The translations under genes were made by a program, and so were the position numbers. A stretch of 16,037 nucleotides of DNA from CALXXL01 sp964512385 (lineage in GTDB: Bacteria; Verrucomicrobiota; Lentisphaeria; Victivallales; Victivallaceae), in NCBI GenBank assembly GCA_964512385.1, contig CAZEHZ010000049.1, positions 1 through 16,037 on the forward strand, in the 5' to 3' direction. The stretch's first letter is position 1. Each line of letters begins with the position of its first letter. The notes beneath the pieces were generated by a model that was not told where the DNA came from, made no database searches, and saw only the letters and a program-made list of their open reading frames with translations. Positions 1 through 8,291 of the stretch are shown piece after piece.

Positions 1-48
1 ATTACATGACAACAAAACATATTCATTTATATTTATAAGGGTATCATC

Positions 49-903
49 ATGACAAAGAGCAAAAAAAGTATAAAAAAAATTATCCTGTGGATTTTATTAA
101 GTCTGATTGCAGTGTTTGGTTTGATTGTAATTTCAGTAGTGGCGTTTCTGGATCAAATAGCCACCACAGCGGTGCGTACCGGCGGGCCGTATTTCACCGG
201 AACCACGGTAACGCTGGACGGAGTAAATTTTTCGCTGGCGGATGGCAACATGGCCGTAAAGAACATGATTGTGGGTAATCCCCCCGGCTATTCCACCTCT
301 GAAGCGATTAAATTTGACCAGTTTTTAGTTGATTTGCAGCTGGACACCATAACATCGGATAAAATCATCATCAATGAAGTCCGCATTACCGCCCCGGCAA
401 TCAATATGGAAATGAGTCTGTTAGGCAACAGCAACTTAAACGATATTCAAGACCACATCAACCAAATCACCGCCAAATCCGCCACCCCGGAAACTCAGGC
501 ACCGCCGGACGCCGCCGACACTGCGGAGTCAACCCCGGAAGTAAAGGCGCAAAAGCAGGTTGTTATCCGTAAACTGGTTATCGAAGGTGCGGTAATCACG
601 CTGGCCAGCAAGGAACTTACCGTCGGAATTCCGATTCCGCTGCCCACCTTAACGCTTACCGATATTGGTGAAAACAGTCCCACTACCATCGCTCAGGCGA
701 TCGACTACATTTATTCAGAACTGTTAATGAGTATTGTTGACGCCGTGCGGAATGCCGACTTGAATATTGATTTTTCCAGTGCGGCCGATAAGTTGACCAA
801 AGACAGTTCGGCCGTTATTGACGCCGTAAGCGAAACGCTTAATAACGGCTCCAAGGACTTAGGCAAAGGCTTGAAAGATTTAGGAACCTCTTTTGGATTA
901 TAA
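49..903 (+). CDS. AsmA-like membrane-anchored envelope protein
   Basis: A 284-residue protein with a basic start (KSKKSIKK), one membrane segment at about residues 11-33 and the rest predicted outside the cytoplasm. Residues 50-130 look like a small AsmA-type module: alternating beta strands, a GNPPGY turn at 77-81, then a strand series ending in SNLNDI. A Pro/Ala/Glu/Thr-rich linker (about 143-168) joins it to a second beta segment containing LTDIGE (203-208) and a helical tail (about 212-284). This organisation is familiar from short AsmA-like hypothetical proteins of Gram-negative bacteria, a family linked to outer-membrane and lipid homeostasis; no precise function is known. The ATG has an AAGG ribosome site at 37-40. 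The stop is 15 bases before the esterase gene, so the two are probably co-transcribed. The promoter probably lies left of the window or in the short AT-rich leader at 1-36. Family assignment is moderate; the membrane anchor is clear. Confidence 0.72.
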   Translation: MTKSKKSIKKIILWILLSLIAVFGLIVISVVAFLDQIATTAVRTGGPYFTGTTVTLDGVNFSLADGNMAVKNMIVGNPPGYSTSEAIKFDQFLVDLQLDTITSDKIIINEVRITAPAINMEMSLLGNSNLNDIQDHINQITAKSATPETQAPPDAADTAESTPEVKAQKQVVIRKLVIEGAVITLASKELTVGIPIPLPTLTLTDIGENSPTTIAQAIDYIYSELLMSIVDAVRNADLNIDFSSAADKLTKDSSAVIDAVSETLNNGSKDLGKGLKDLGTSFGL

Positions 904-918
904 TTTTAGGAGAATAAA

Positions 919-3147
919 ATGAAAATTACCGGAAACATGGCGGTCTTTATCGCCCTGCTCACCGCCGCCGGACTCTATGCCGGAGAAGCCGATTTTGCGA
1001 ATTATTTTACCGACAATATGGTTTTACAGCGTGATGTCAAATGCCCGGTCTGGGGTTATGGCGATGCCGACACCAAGGTGGAATTGTTGCGCAATGGGGA
1101 AAGTTTAGGAAAAACTCAAGTCAATGCCGCAGGGTACTGGCGTATTGATGTCGCCCCGCAAACCATGGGCGGCCCGTATGAGTTGACGGTGAAAAGTGAT
1201 GATAAAAGTGTTTCCATAAAAAACGTTATGTTTGGTGATGTATATTTATGCTCCGGCCAGTCGAACATGGAATTTCCGCTCCGCATGGCGGAACATGCCG
1301 ATGAATTGATTGCCGGAAGCAACATTGCTAATCTGCGTTTATTACAAATAAAGAATGATTGGAGCGGCTATGAGCAGACTAAGTTTGACGGCAGTTGGCA
1401 GGTGTCAAGCCCGGCGGTAACTCCGAATTTTTCCGCCATTGCCTATATTGCCGGAAAAACGCTGGCGCAGGACCTGGATATCCCAATCGGGCTGGTGCAG
1501 TCCGACTGGGGCGGTACGCCGATCGAGGCTTGGATGAGTATGCCTGCCATTACCGCCAATAAAGACATTACCGGCTACGCCGCCACCGTGGTACAGTATT
1601 ACGACAAAAACGGCGAACCATATAAAGCGTTGCTGGCTAAGAACATTGAACTGTTTGACAATTATGCCGCCAGTCTGAAATCCGCCCGTGATAACGGCAC
1701 CATTCCCTACGGTCCCCCGGCCTTCTCGATTGAGTTGCAGCGGCCGACCGACATGGCTCAACCGGCGGTGCATTATAACAGTATGATCAACCCGTTGGTT
1801 CCGGCCGCCTTTAAGGGGGTATTCTGGTATCAGGGGTGTGCCAATGTAGGGTGGACGCATAATTACGATAAATTGCTCAGTATTTTATCCACCGACTGGC
1901 GGAAAAACTTTGAAACCCCGGATTTGCCGTTTATCGTGATTCAAATTGCGCCGTATGATTACGAAACCACGTATAATCAGAACCCGAAAAATGAAAATTT
2001 TGAAATGATTGTCTTCGGCCAGCAAAAATTCTGCGATGCCGATCCCAACGCTCATTTGGTGGTTACTAACGACGTCGGCAATATTAAGGACATCCATCCC
2101 ACCAAAAAAATTCCGGTGGGGGAACGGGTGGCTAACTTGTGCAAAAAGTATTTTTACGGCCAAAACGAGTTACCGGCGGACAGTCCGGTATTGGATAAAG
2201 TTACTAATCAGGGTAATGAACTGGTAGTCAGCTTCCGCAATGCCGAAGGTGGTTTGCAGACGGCGGACAACGCCGCCCCGACTACGTTTTTAGTGGCCGG
2301 AGCCGACGGCATATTCATACCGGCCGAGGCGAAAATTGTGGGAGAAACCGTGGTATTAAGTCATCCCAAAATTGCCAAACCGCTGGCCGCCAAATTTGCC
2401 TGGTCGGATAAGGCCGAACCAAATTTGCGCAATCAGGCCGGACTCCCAGCCGCCAGCTTTAAGACCGATGTGCCGGAGGGCGTATCACTTTATGACTTAG
2501 TGCCGCAGGCCGCCGATTTTAAGGTTATTTATCAGGCCGTGCCGACTAATCTGCCGCAGGCGGAAAAGTTGGACGCCATGAAATATGAGGTCAATAACTC
2601 GGCACAGTATGCCGGTAAAAAGATTAAGCGGGTCGGTTATTTTATGGAACTGGTAAAGCCGGACTTATCCCGTGATTATGTCTTTGTTGCCATGAAGCCG
2701 TTCACGGACGACATCACCAAATTAGGTGTACCCACGCTGAACACCAAAGCCGTTTTCCAGCAGAACGTTGGCGAAATAGAAGTTTTCAGTAATGTTCCGA
2801 ATCTGCGTACCGGAAAATTTGCGGAAGGCGCCATAGAATTTTGGCCCTATGCGTTTGACACGCCCCGGAAAATGAGTATCGCCGATGCGTCGGACAAACT
2901 GTATGATTGGGATGACACGCCGCAGTTGACCAGCGGTTTAATGTATGGCTCAATGCAGATTCATAATCTTACTCCGCCGCAAAGCGAGGTGGTAATGGCG
3001 TTCAATAAATTCCATTTTGGTGAAAATGCCGAATACGGCATCGGCACCAACACCGGGCTTGGGCATCCGGACTATGTGTATGCGGAAAACGGTAAAAATT
3101 ACCGTCAGGCCACCATTATTGTAGCGGCGGAATTTGAGGAAGAGTAA
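919..3147 (+). CDS. Secreted sialate O-acetylesterase (SGNH hydrolase)
   Basis: A 742-residue esterase predicted to remove O-acetyl groups from sialic acids or related acetylated sugars. It has a short signal peptide (about residues 1-21, possible cleavage near LYAG), so it should act in the periplasm or outside. The SGNH pattern is visible: nucleophile Ser115 in CSGQSNM (111-117), the GGTPIEAW block (198-205), and the Asp391/His393 pair in KDIHP. Residues 25-105 form the beta-rich N-terminal domain usual in this family. The common WYQGES motif reads WYQGCAN here (303-309), with Cys307 where Glu normally sits; this is not a catalytic residue but is unusual. A region of about 200 residues after 525 is longer than a plain esterase needs and looks like an extra beta domain of unknown function. 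The ribosome site AGGAG lies at 907-911. It is the second gene of the AsmA-esterase-U32 run. The esterase family is secure; the exact substrate is not. Confidence 0.9.
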   Translation: MKITGNMAVFIALLTAAGLYAGEADFANYFTDNMVLQRDVKCPVWGYGDADTKVELLRNGESLGKTQVNAAGYWRIDVAPQTMGGPYELTVKSDDKSVSIKNVMFGDVYLCSGQSNMEFPLRMAEHADELIAGSNIANLRLLQIKNDWSGYEQTKFDGSWQVSSPAVTPNFSAIAYIAGKTLAQDLDIPIGLVQSDWGGTPIEAWMSMPAITANKDITGYAATVVQYYDKNGEPYKALLAKNIELFDNYAASLKSARDNGTIPYGPPAFSIELQRPTDMAQPAVHYNSMINPLVPAAFKGVFWYQGCANVGWTHNYDKLLSILSTDWRKNFETPDLPFIVIQIAPYDYETTYNQNPKNENFEMIVFGQQKFCDADPNAHLVVTNDVGNIKDIHPTKKIPVGERVANLCKKYFYGQNELPADSPVLDKVTNQGNELVVSFRNAEGGLQTADNAAPTTFLVAGADGIFIPAEAKIVGETVVLSHPKIAKPLAAKFAWSDKAEPNLRNQAGLPAASFKTDVPEGVSLYDLVPQAADFKVIYQAVPTNLPQAEKLDAMKYEVNNSAQYAGKKIKRVGYFMELVKPDLSRDYVFVAMKPFTDDITKLGVPTLNTKAVFQQNVGEIEVFSNVPNLRTGKFAEGAIEFWPYAFDTPRKMSIADASDKLYDWDDTPQLTSGLMYGSMQIHNLTPPQSEVVMAFNKFHFGENAEYGIGTNTGLGHPDYVYAENGKNYRQATIIVAAEFEEE

Positions 3148-3151
3148 GCTA

Positions 3152-4405
3152 ATGACAGCTTTAATGGCTCCGGCCGGGTCGTGGGAGTCGCTGGCGGCGG
3201 CACTGCGCTCCGGTGCCGACGCCGTGTACTTTGGGGTAGGCAGTTTAAACATGCGCAGCAATGCCACCGCTAACTTTCAGCCGGAAGATTTGCCGAAAGT
3301 GGTGCGTTTATGCCATGCCAAAAACTGCCAAGCCTATCTTACGCTGAATATTGTGGTGTTTGACCCGGAGTTGGAGGCGGTTAAGCAGGTTTGCGCCGCC
3401 GCCAAATCTGCGGGAGTCGATGCGGTAATCGCCTCGGACTTTGCGGTGGTAACGGCGGCACGTCAAATCGGTTTACCGGTGCATATGTCGGTTCAGGCGA
3501 ACATCTGTAATTTGGCGGCGGTGCGTTTCTATGCCCAATTTGCCGACTTGGTGGTGCTGGCCAGAGAACTCCCGTTATCGGCGATCAAGCAGATTATTAA
3601 CGGCATAAAGGCCGAAAACATCACCGGGCCAAGCGGTAAATTGCTAAAAACGGAACTGTTTATTCACGGGGCCTTATGCGTCTCCTTCAGCGGCAAATGC
3701 TATATGAGTCTGGCGGAGTTCAATGCCTCGGCCAATCGTGGTGCCTGTTATCAGAACTGCCGCCGTCAGTACCGGATTACCGATTTGGCGAATGGCAATG
3801 AGTTGGATATTGCGAACGGTTACGTAATGTCGCCCGCCGATTTATGCATGATTCGTTTTATGCCGGAACTGTTGGAGTCCGGCGTTGACGTGCTTAAAAT
3901 CGAAGGCCGCGGCCGCTCGGCCGACTATGTTGCCAAGGTAACGCAAGTCTATCGCCAAGCCGTCGATGCTTATAACTCCGACACCTTCACGCCGGAGCAG
4001 GCCGAACTTTGGCGTACCGAACTGCAACAGGTTTTCAACCGTAATTTCTGGGACGGCGGTTATTATCTGGGCGAAAATTTGGGTGTGTGGAGTAACTCCG
4101 GCAATAACCAGTCGCCGATTCAAAAAATCCACGCCGGTCAAGTTACCGGCTATTTCAGCAAGTTGGGGGTAGCAGAAGTGCGAGCCGATGCCGCCGAGTT
4201 AAAAGTGGGTGATAAGATAGTATTCATTGGTCCGACCACCGGAGCGGTAGAGTATGTAATTCCGTCTTTACGCCTCAGCGGTCAAGAGGTAACGCTCGCC
4301 CCCAAAGGTGCCACCGTCAGTTTTCCCGTCCCGGTAAAAGTGCGCACCAGCGACCGGGTTTATCTGCTTTGCAAGCGCAAATTCGGCAGTGAAGACTCCG
4401 AATAA
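3152..4405 (+). CDS. U32-family Fe-S protein (TrhP/RlhA-like RNA hydroxylation)
   Basis: A 417-residue cytoplasmic U32 protein, annotated as 'peptidase' by tradition. Characterised relatives (E. coli TrhP/YegQ, RlhA/YdcP) take part in prephenate-dependent hydroxylation of tRNA or 23S rRNA. The N-terminal TIM-barrel start MAPAG followed by AVYFGVG (25-31) is typical. The signature runs from IHGALC (171-176) to GACYQNCR (198-204), giving four cysteines at 176, 183, 199 and 203, the expected Fe-S ligands. KIEGRGRS (249-256) and YRQAVD (267-272) follow, then a small C-terminal beta domain (about 325-410). The ATG at 3152 is preferred over an in-frame TTG at 3134 because GAGGA at 3136-3140 is well placed and the protein then begins at the conserved barrel strand. 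It starts four bases after the esterase stop and ends just before a strong terminator. Whether it acts on tRNA or rRNA cannot be decided. Confidence 0.88.
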   Translation: MTALMAPAGSWESLAAALRSGADAVYFGVGSLNMRSNATANFQPEDLPKVVRLCHAKNCQAYLTLNIVVFDPELEAVKQVCAAAKSAGVDAVIASDFAVVTAARQIGLPVHMSVQANICNLAAVRFYAQFADLVVLARELPLSAIKQIINGIKAENITGPSGKLLKTELFIHGALCVSFSGKCYMSLAEFNASANRGACYQNCRRQYRITDLANGNELDIANGYVMSPADLCMIRFMPELLESGVDVLKIEGRGRSADYVAKVTQVYRQAVDAYNSDTFTPEQAELWRTELQQVFNRNFWDGGYYLGENLGVWSNSGNNQSPIQKIHAGQVTGYFSKLGVAEVRADAAELKVGDKIVFIGPTTGAVEYVIPSLRLSGQEVTLAPKGATVSFPVPVKVRTSDRVYLLCKRKFGSEDSE

Positions 4406-4408
4406 AAC

Positions 4409-4443
4409 AAAATCCGATTTCATTATTTGTGAAATCGGATTTT
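4409..4443. terminator. Bidirectional rho-independent terminator
   Basis: A perfect 14-base inverted repeat (4409-4422 with 4430-4443) with a 7-base loop. It runs into TTTT on the plus strand and, because the stem begins with AAAA, also on the minus strand. It sits between two converging genes (the U32 gene ending at 4405 and the protease gene ending at 4489), so it can serve both. Confidence 0.9.
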
Positions 4444-4449
4444 ATTTGC

Positions 4450-4477
4450 TTAAAAGCGGCCGGATAACCGCTTTTAA
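4450..4477. terminator. Second hairpin between converging genes
   Basis: A 10-base stem (4450-4459 with 4468-4477) with an 8-base loop, directly right of the main terminator and 11 bases from the end of the protease gene. The T-rich stretch on the plus side starts only about five bases later (4483-4490), and on the minus side there is no good T-run. It may be a back-up terminator or a 3'-end stabilising hairpin of the protease mRNA. Confidence 0.5.
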
Positions 4478-4488
4478 AGTCATTTTAT

Positions 4489-7074
4489 TTAGGCATAAAT
4501 AGTCGCCTGATATTTTACAATCACCGAATCTTCCTGCTGTTCAAAGTTGAACGTACCGGCGTTGATACGCAGCGAGGTCGTTTCGCTGAAGTTCAAATCG
4601 GCAATCTTCGTCCCGTCATCCATTACCATAGAGGTAAACAGGGAATTGAAGTCCAAATTTGCCGATGAAAACAACTCAAATTCAAAGTCACCATATAACA
4701 AGCTTTCCGCAAAGTTCAACTTAATGGTATCAAAACTCAATTCATCAGCCTTAACCAACGCATTTTCTGTAGTTTTAACCGCCCCGTCAAACACAAAAGC
4801 CAAATCGTTGACATTGGCCGCCATATTTAACACCACATTGGTATTGCCGGTAATTTGGAGCGCATCAAACGCCAAAATCTCGCCATTAAATTCGCCGGAA
4901 TAATCATTAAAAATCATGGTTTTAGCCCCGGAAACGGCACCACCGTCAAAGCTGTCGCCAAAAACCTTACCGTTAAACGTTAAATAATCGCTGTTGCCGG
5001 TAAACGTAATCGTGGAGTCGCCTAAAACCGATGCCTTGCCGGTATTGGTTTGATAATATGGCGTGCAACCGCTGGCGTAGATATTGCCTTGAATAACCGT
5101 ATTGCCAATGGCATTAATCGTAATATTACAATTTTGTACCGATGACACGCCGCCGTCGGCCACATATCCGCCGGCATAAATATTGCCGGTTACCGTGGCA
5201 TTTTCCACCGTAATGGCCACATCGCCCATTAAGGTGGCGGATCCGGCTCCGGTGGCCTGCCCGCCGCCGACCACCCGGTTTAGCATCGCTTCATTCTTAA
5301 TAGTAATTGCCACATTGCCGCCGTTAATCACGCCGCCGTTTACCGCCTGGCCGCCGCCCACAATCCAAGCCGAATTTCCGGAAGCCAATAATTTAACATT
5401 GTCCTGATGCAAAACATTGCCGTCCACAGCAATATTCACATTGCTCTGGCCGACCGTAGTTTGGTCAACACGGGAGCCGCCGAAAATCAAGCCGCTGTAA
5501 ACCCCGCCGGCCTTCAAGGTCAGATTAACCTCGCCTTTTACCGTAGCATTATAACTGCCGCCGTAAATATTGGCCGTAGCACTTACTTCCGCCAGTTCAA
5601 TATTTACATTACCATTCACGGTTGACGCTCCGCCGCCGTAAACCACCTGTTTTACCGAACTTTTACCATCTAAAGTAATATAAATCGCACCATTAACGGT
5701 ACTGCCGGCCGCTCCGCCGCCCCATATTTGATTTACTTTAGATTCAAAACCGGTAATGTAAATATTTCCGGCAACATCTTTTTCAGCACTGCCGCCATAG
5801 ATATTTTTATAGAAGCCGTCATCCCCAATCAACGCAAACGCCACATCGCCGGAGGCCGTAGCGTACTTGTTAAAATCGCCCACAAAAGTCTTGCCGTCTT
5901 CCGCCGCATCGATTAAAATATCCACTATTTTCGGGGCGGAATCGCTGGCCGCCGCCCATTCGCCGAACCATTTATCCGCCACAACATTGATTTGATATAC
6001 ATTATTGGCAACGTTTTTGGCCTGCATATTGCCGGATATCTCCAGATAATATTTTTCATTTGCCAAGGTAGTATATCCGCCGCTGGTGCCTTTAATATCC
6101 TTAAATTCAAAAGCCACGGTTCCATCTTCGTCATACATGGTGACAGATAATGTCAAATCGCTGTCTTGCAGGAAAGTAACATTAAATAATGCACCGCGTC
6201 CGTTACCGGAAAAAACGTAATAGTCATTGTCATTTTCGCCATCTAAAGCCCCTCGCCGGGCGGTAGAATCCTTGCCGACCTCCGCCACAACTTCACGGGC
6301 ATCCGCTGTAGTTTCCTGCTGTCCGGTCATAATTTTATCATACTGCTTGATTGCGGTATAGCCGCCGATATATACCCGTTCCGGATAATCATAATCCGCC
6401 ATATACCACATTCTCTTGCGCAAATCATATTTCAACGTAGAAGAATGCAATACGTTTTCCGATTCGGTACGATCAGATGTAGTAATCTGCCCGTCGTCGG
6501 AGTCCGAATAATACAGTGAAATTACGCCATTATTTATCTCATATCCCCAGCAACTTATGGCATGAGAAATAGTGGTATTGTAAATCCCCAGTCCAATCCC
6601 ATATCCGCAGTCTATATAATTAAGCATGCCGTCAATTTCGCTTTTACCGCTCATATAATAGGCGGAATAAACGGTATAATCATCGGGGTTTAAATCGGGC
6701 AATTTAGCTCCGCCGCCAAGCGGTTGCGGACTGTATTCAAAAGTTACCGTACCGTTAAGCCACCAAAAAAAGGCGTCGGATTCAAACCCGCCTTCATCAT
6801 GAAAAAACTGTTTGGCGTGTTCAAAAAACTGGTCTTCGTTTTTGATGGTAATATCGCCGGCCTGCACCCAACCGGCCCATTGCATAACATTACTTGCGGT
6901 AGCCAGCCAGCAAAGCAAATTATCATTATTATCAGTCAAAGTTTTTTCGGCATCAGCAAAATAAATCCCGGTTTCCTCATCCACCGAAGTCAAATTTTCA
7001 TGTCCCCATAAATCCGTATAAACCGAAACGGTATCCGGCCATCTACTGGCATCCCCAACTAAAAACACATTCAT
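4489..7074 (-). CDS. IdeS/Mac-like (C66-like) cysteine protease with PPC and beta-helix domains
   Basis: An 861-residue multidomain protein counted from the ATG at 7074. Residues about 15-245 look like an IdeS/Mac-type papain-fold protease: Lys44 upstream (possible oxyanion residue), nucleophile Cys55 in NLLCWLATASN, His171 in SHAISCWGY, and Asp191/Asp193 in LYYSDSDD. Spacing and motif order match the streptococcal IgG protease family. Residues about 258-366 resemble a pre-peptidase C-terminal (PPC) beta-sandwich, with NDNDYYVF and a GGYTTLANEKYYLEI-like strand pair. Residues about 419-714 carry roughly ten degenerate GG-containing beta-helix rungs, followed by a beta-rich C-terminal domain ending KYQATIYA. 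No signal peptide, membrane segment, sortase motif or autotransporter barrel is seen, so export, if any, would need a non-Sec route such as type I secretion. An upstream in-frame ATG at 7092 is rejected in favour of 7074 (see the ribosome site entry). It is the second gene after the nucleotidyltransferase. The substrate is unknown; immunoglobulin is only one possibility. Confidence 0.8.
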   Translation of the reverse strand: MNVFLVGDASRWPDTVSVYTDLWGHENLTSVDEETGIYFADAEKTLTDNNDNLLCWLATASNVMQWAGWVQAGDITIKNEDQFFEHAKQFFHDEGGFESDAFFWWLNGTVTFEYSPQPLGGGAKLPDLNPDDYTVYSAYYMSGKSEIDGMLNYIDCGYGIGLGIYNTTISHAISCWGYEINNGVISLYYSDSDDGQITTSDRTESENVLHSSTLKYDLRKRMWYMADYDYPERVYIGGYTAIKQYDKIMTGQQETTADAREVVAEVGKDSTARRGALDGENDNDYYVFSGNGRGALFNVTFLQDSDLTLSVTMYDEDGTVAFEFKDIKGTSGGYTTLANEKYYLEISGNMQAKNVANNVYQINVVADKWFGEWAAASDSAPKIVDILIDAAEDGKTFVGDFNKYATASGDVAFALIGDDGFYKNIYGGSAEKDVAGNIYITGFESKVNQIWGGGAAGSTVNGAIYITLDGKSSVKQVVYGGGASTVNGNVNIELAEVSATANIYGGSYNATVKGEVNLTLKAGGVYSGLIFGGSRVDQTTVGQSNVNIAVDGNVLHQDNVKLLASGNSAWIVGGGQAVNGGVINGGNVAITIKNEAMLNRVVGGGQATGAGSATLMGDVAITVENATVTGNIYAGGYVADGGVSSVQNCNITINAIGNTVIQGNIYASGCTPYYQTNTGKASVLGDSTITFTGNSDYLTFNGKVFGDSFDGGAVSGAKTMIFNDYSGEFNGEILAFDALQITGNTNVVLNMAANVNDLAFVFDGAVKTTENALVKADELSFDTIKLNFAESLLYGDFEFELFSSANLDFNSLFTSMVMDDGTKIADLNFSETTSLRINAGTFNFEQQEDSVIVKYQATIYA
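4933..5820 (-). repeat. Degenerate GG beta-helix repeats within the protease gene
   Basis: About ten protein-level repeats of 25-41 residues. Each has a strand of the type NVNIEL or DVAITV, then a variable stretch, then a turn such as IYGGS, IWGGG, VYGGG, IFGGS or VGGG. The GG turns fall near residues 427, 452, 480, 505, 532, 573, 603 and 635 (numbering from the 7074 start), with decayed copies near 666 (YASG) and 705 (FGDS). The DNA copies are not identical, so this is an old repeat array. Such rungs normally stack into a right-handed beta-helix like an autotransporter passenger. Confidence 0.75.
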
Positions 7075-7078
7075 GTCG

Positions 7079-7084
7079 CCCTCC
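7079..7084 (-). promoter_or_regulatory. Ribosome binding site that sets the protease start
   Basis: The minus strand reads GGAGGG here, four bases before the ATG at 7074-7072. The earlier in-frame ATG at 7092 lies upstream of this site and has no comparable Shine-Dalgarno, so the protein should begin MNVFLVGD rather than six residues earlier. Confidence 0.8.
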
Positions 7085-7095
7085 ATTTGCATGAT

Positions 7096-8265
7096 TTACT
7101 TATTTAAATAATTTTGTAACGTCCGTTGTTCATTGGCAATTATCTGAGTGGAGTCTATCGTGCCCCGTTCTTTCAATTGCCATAAAATAGATATTTTACG
7201 CAAAATATCCACTATATAATAATAGACCAGTTTCCATTGATAATTGCCGGTCAAATTATACCTGATTCGTAAATTATCGGGGTGAGTTACCAGTCCTTTG
7301 GCCATAAAGGTTATTTTTTGCCGCCAATTAGAGCCTTTAAACTCCCGATTTAAAGTTAATTCATAACTATTCAGCTGTTTTAAACTGCCATGCAAAGTAA
7401 GATTTCTAAATGCCGCCACCACTTCAGCCGGAGCATCGGCGGCCATATGGTTATATGGTGCCGGAAAAAAATCGTTAAATGCGGAGAACAACAACCCGGC
7501 CTCCACCGTTATGCCGAGTTTCTGCGCCGCAGACTGTAATTTTGCCACGGAAACGGGTTGTTTGCTCAATAAATATGCGCTGTCCGCCAACGGTTTTAAG
7601 CCGAACTCCAAGCGATCCCGTAACGCATTATCCAATAAATGCAGCAGCACGACCTCCGGCGGCAAAAAATACTCATTCCCACTGCCTTTAACGGCCATAC
7701 TCCATAATTTTGCATTATCGGCCGCGGTGTTATGTGCTTTAAAAATCGTATGATGCGGCTCTAACAACATCCGTTTATCCGGCGACACTAAAGCGGTAAT
7801 ATGCAATGAGTGTTCCTGATGGTCATTATCCGTCCAGCCGGCGGCATGGAACACGTCGGCCATTTTGGTTAAATCCCGTTCCCGTATCAATATATCAATA
7901 TCACTGCTGGGTCTTAACGCTGGATTTGGATAGCAGAAGTAGGCTAAAAAACTGCCTTTTAAGGCAATATAATCGATATTATTTTCCTGTAAAAGCAGCC
8001 GCATCCGGCGCAGACCGGCGTCACGGCGCAATTCACGCCCCACCGAGGCATGATAAATCTTTAAAAACTCCTGACAATATTCCGGAGGCAGTAATTTTTT
8101 GGGTCCTAAATAATAGGTCAACAGATGCTGGAGTTTATATTTTTGCGACAATGCGCAAATGTTTTGGCGGTCTTCGGCGGATAATTCGGCAAATACAGTA
8201 GTTGAGCTGTCGAAAATAAAATCTCGCAGCACATTTAAAAATGTTTTTTCAAGGTTGCCCGCCAT
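7096..8265 (-). CDS. PF14907-type nucleotidyltransferase (NTP_transf_5)
   Basis: A 389-residue protein of the uncharacterised bacterial nucleotidyltransferase family. A helical N-terminal part leads to the polymerase-beta-like core: YIALKGS (99-105), the YPNP-x3-RPSSDIDILI stretch with the metal-binding pair Asp122/Asp124, and LEPHH (168-172) as the likely third acidic position. The C-terminal half is helical, with an aromatic, hydrophobic segment at about 342-362 (WKLVYYYIVDILRK) that might contact a membrane. Members presumably transfer a nucleotide to a protein or small molecule, but no substrate is established. The start ATG has AGAAGG two bases upstream, a tight spacing. The stop lies 21 bases before the protease start, so the two are very likely one transcript. 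This makes the protease or its export a candidate partner, by context only. It could also be an independent housekeeping member of the family. Confidence 0.82.
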   Translation of the reverse strand: MAGNLEKTFLNVLRDFIFDSSTTVFAELSAEDRQNICALSQKYKLQHLLTYYLGPKKLLPPEYCQEFLKIYHASVGRELRRDAGLRRMRLLLQENNIDYIALKGSFLAYFCYPNPALRPSSDIDILIRERDLTKMADVFHAAGWTDNDHQEHSLHITALVSPDKRMLLEPHHTIFKAHNTAADNAKLWSMAVKGSGNEYFLPPEVVLLHLLDNALRDRLEFGLKPLADSAYLLSKQPVSVAKLQSAAQKLGITVEAGLLFSAFNDFFPAPYNHMAADAPAEVVAAFRNLTLHGSLKQLNSYELTLNREFKGSNWRQKITFMAKGLVTHPDNLRIRYNLTGNYQWKLVYYYIVDILRKISILWQLKERGTIDSTQIIANEQRTLQNYLNK

Positions 8266-8291
8266 AACCTTCTTTCGTATTAAGTTAAATA

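Noticed and set aside
1405..1860. A 151-codon minus-strand frame inside the sialate O-acetylesterase gene
   Set aside because: It is antisense to conserved esterase blocks and shows no family features of its own.
4933..5820. A CRISPR or DNA tandem repeat array
   Set aside because: The repetition is at protein level with variable unit length (25-41 residues); the DNA units are not identical and lie in an open reading frame.
4489..7074. A classical autotransporter (type V secretion)
   Set aside because: There is no signal peptide and no C-terminal 12-strand barrel or terminal aromatic; the last residues are KYQATIYA and the beta domain after the repeats is too short.
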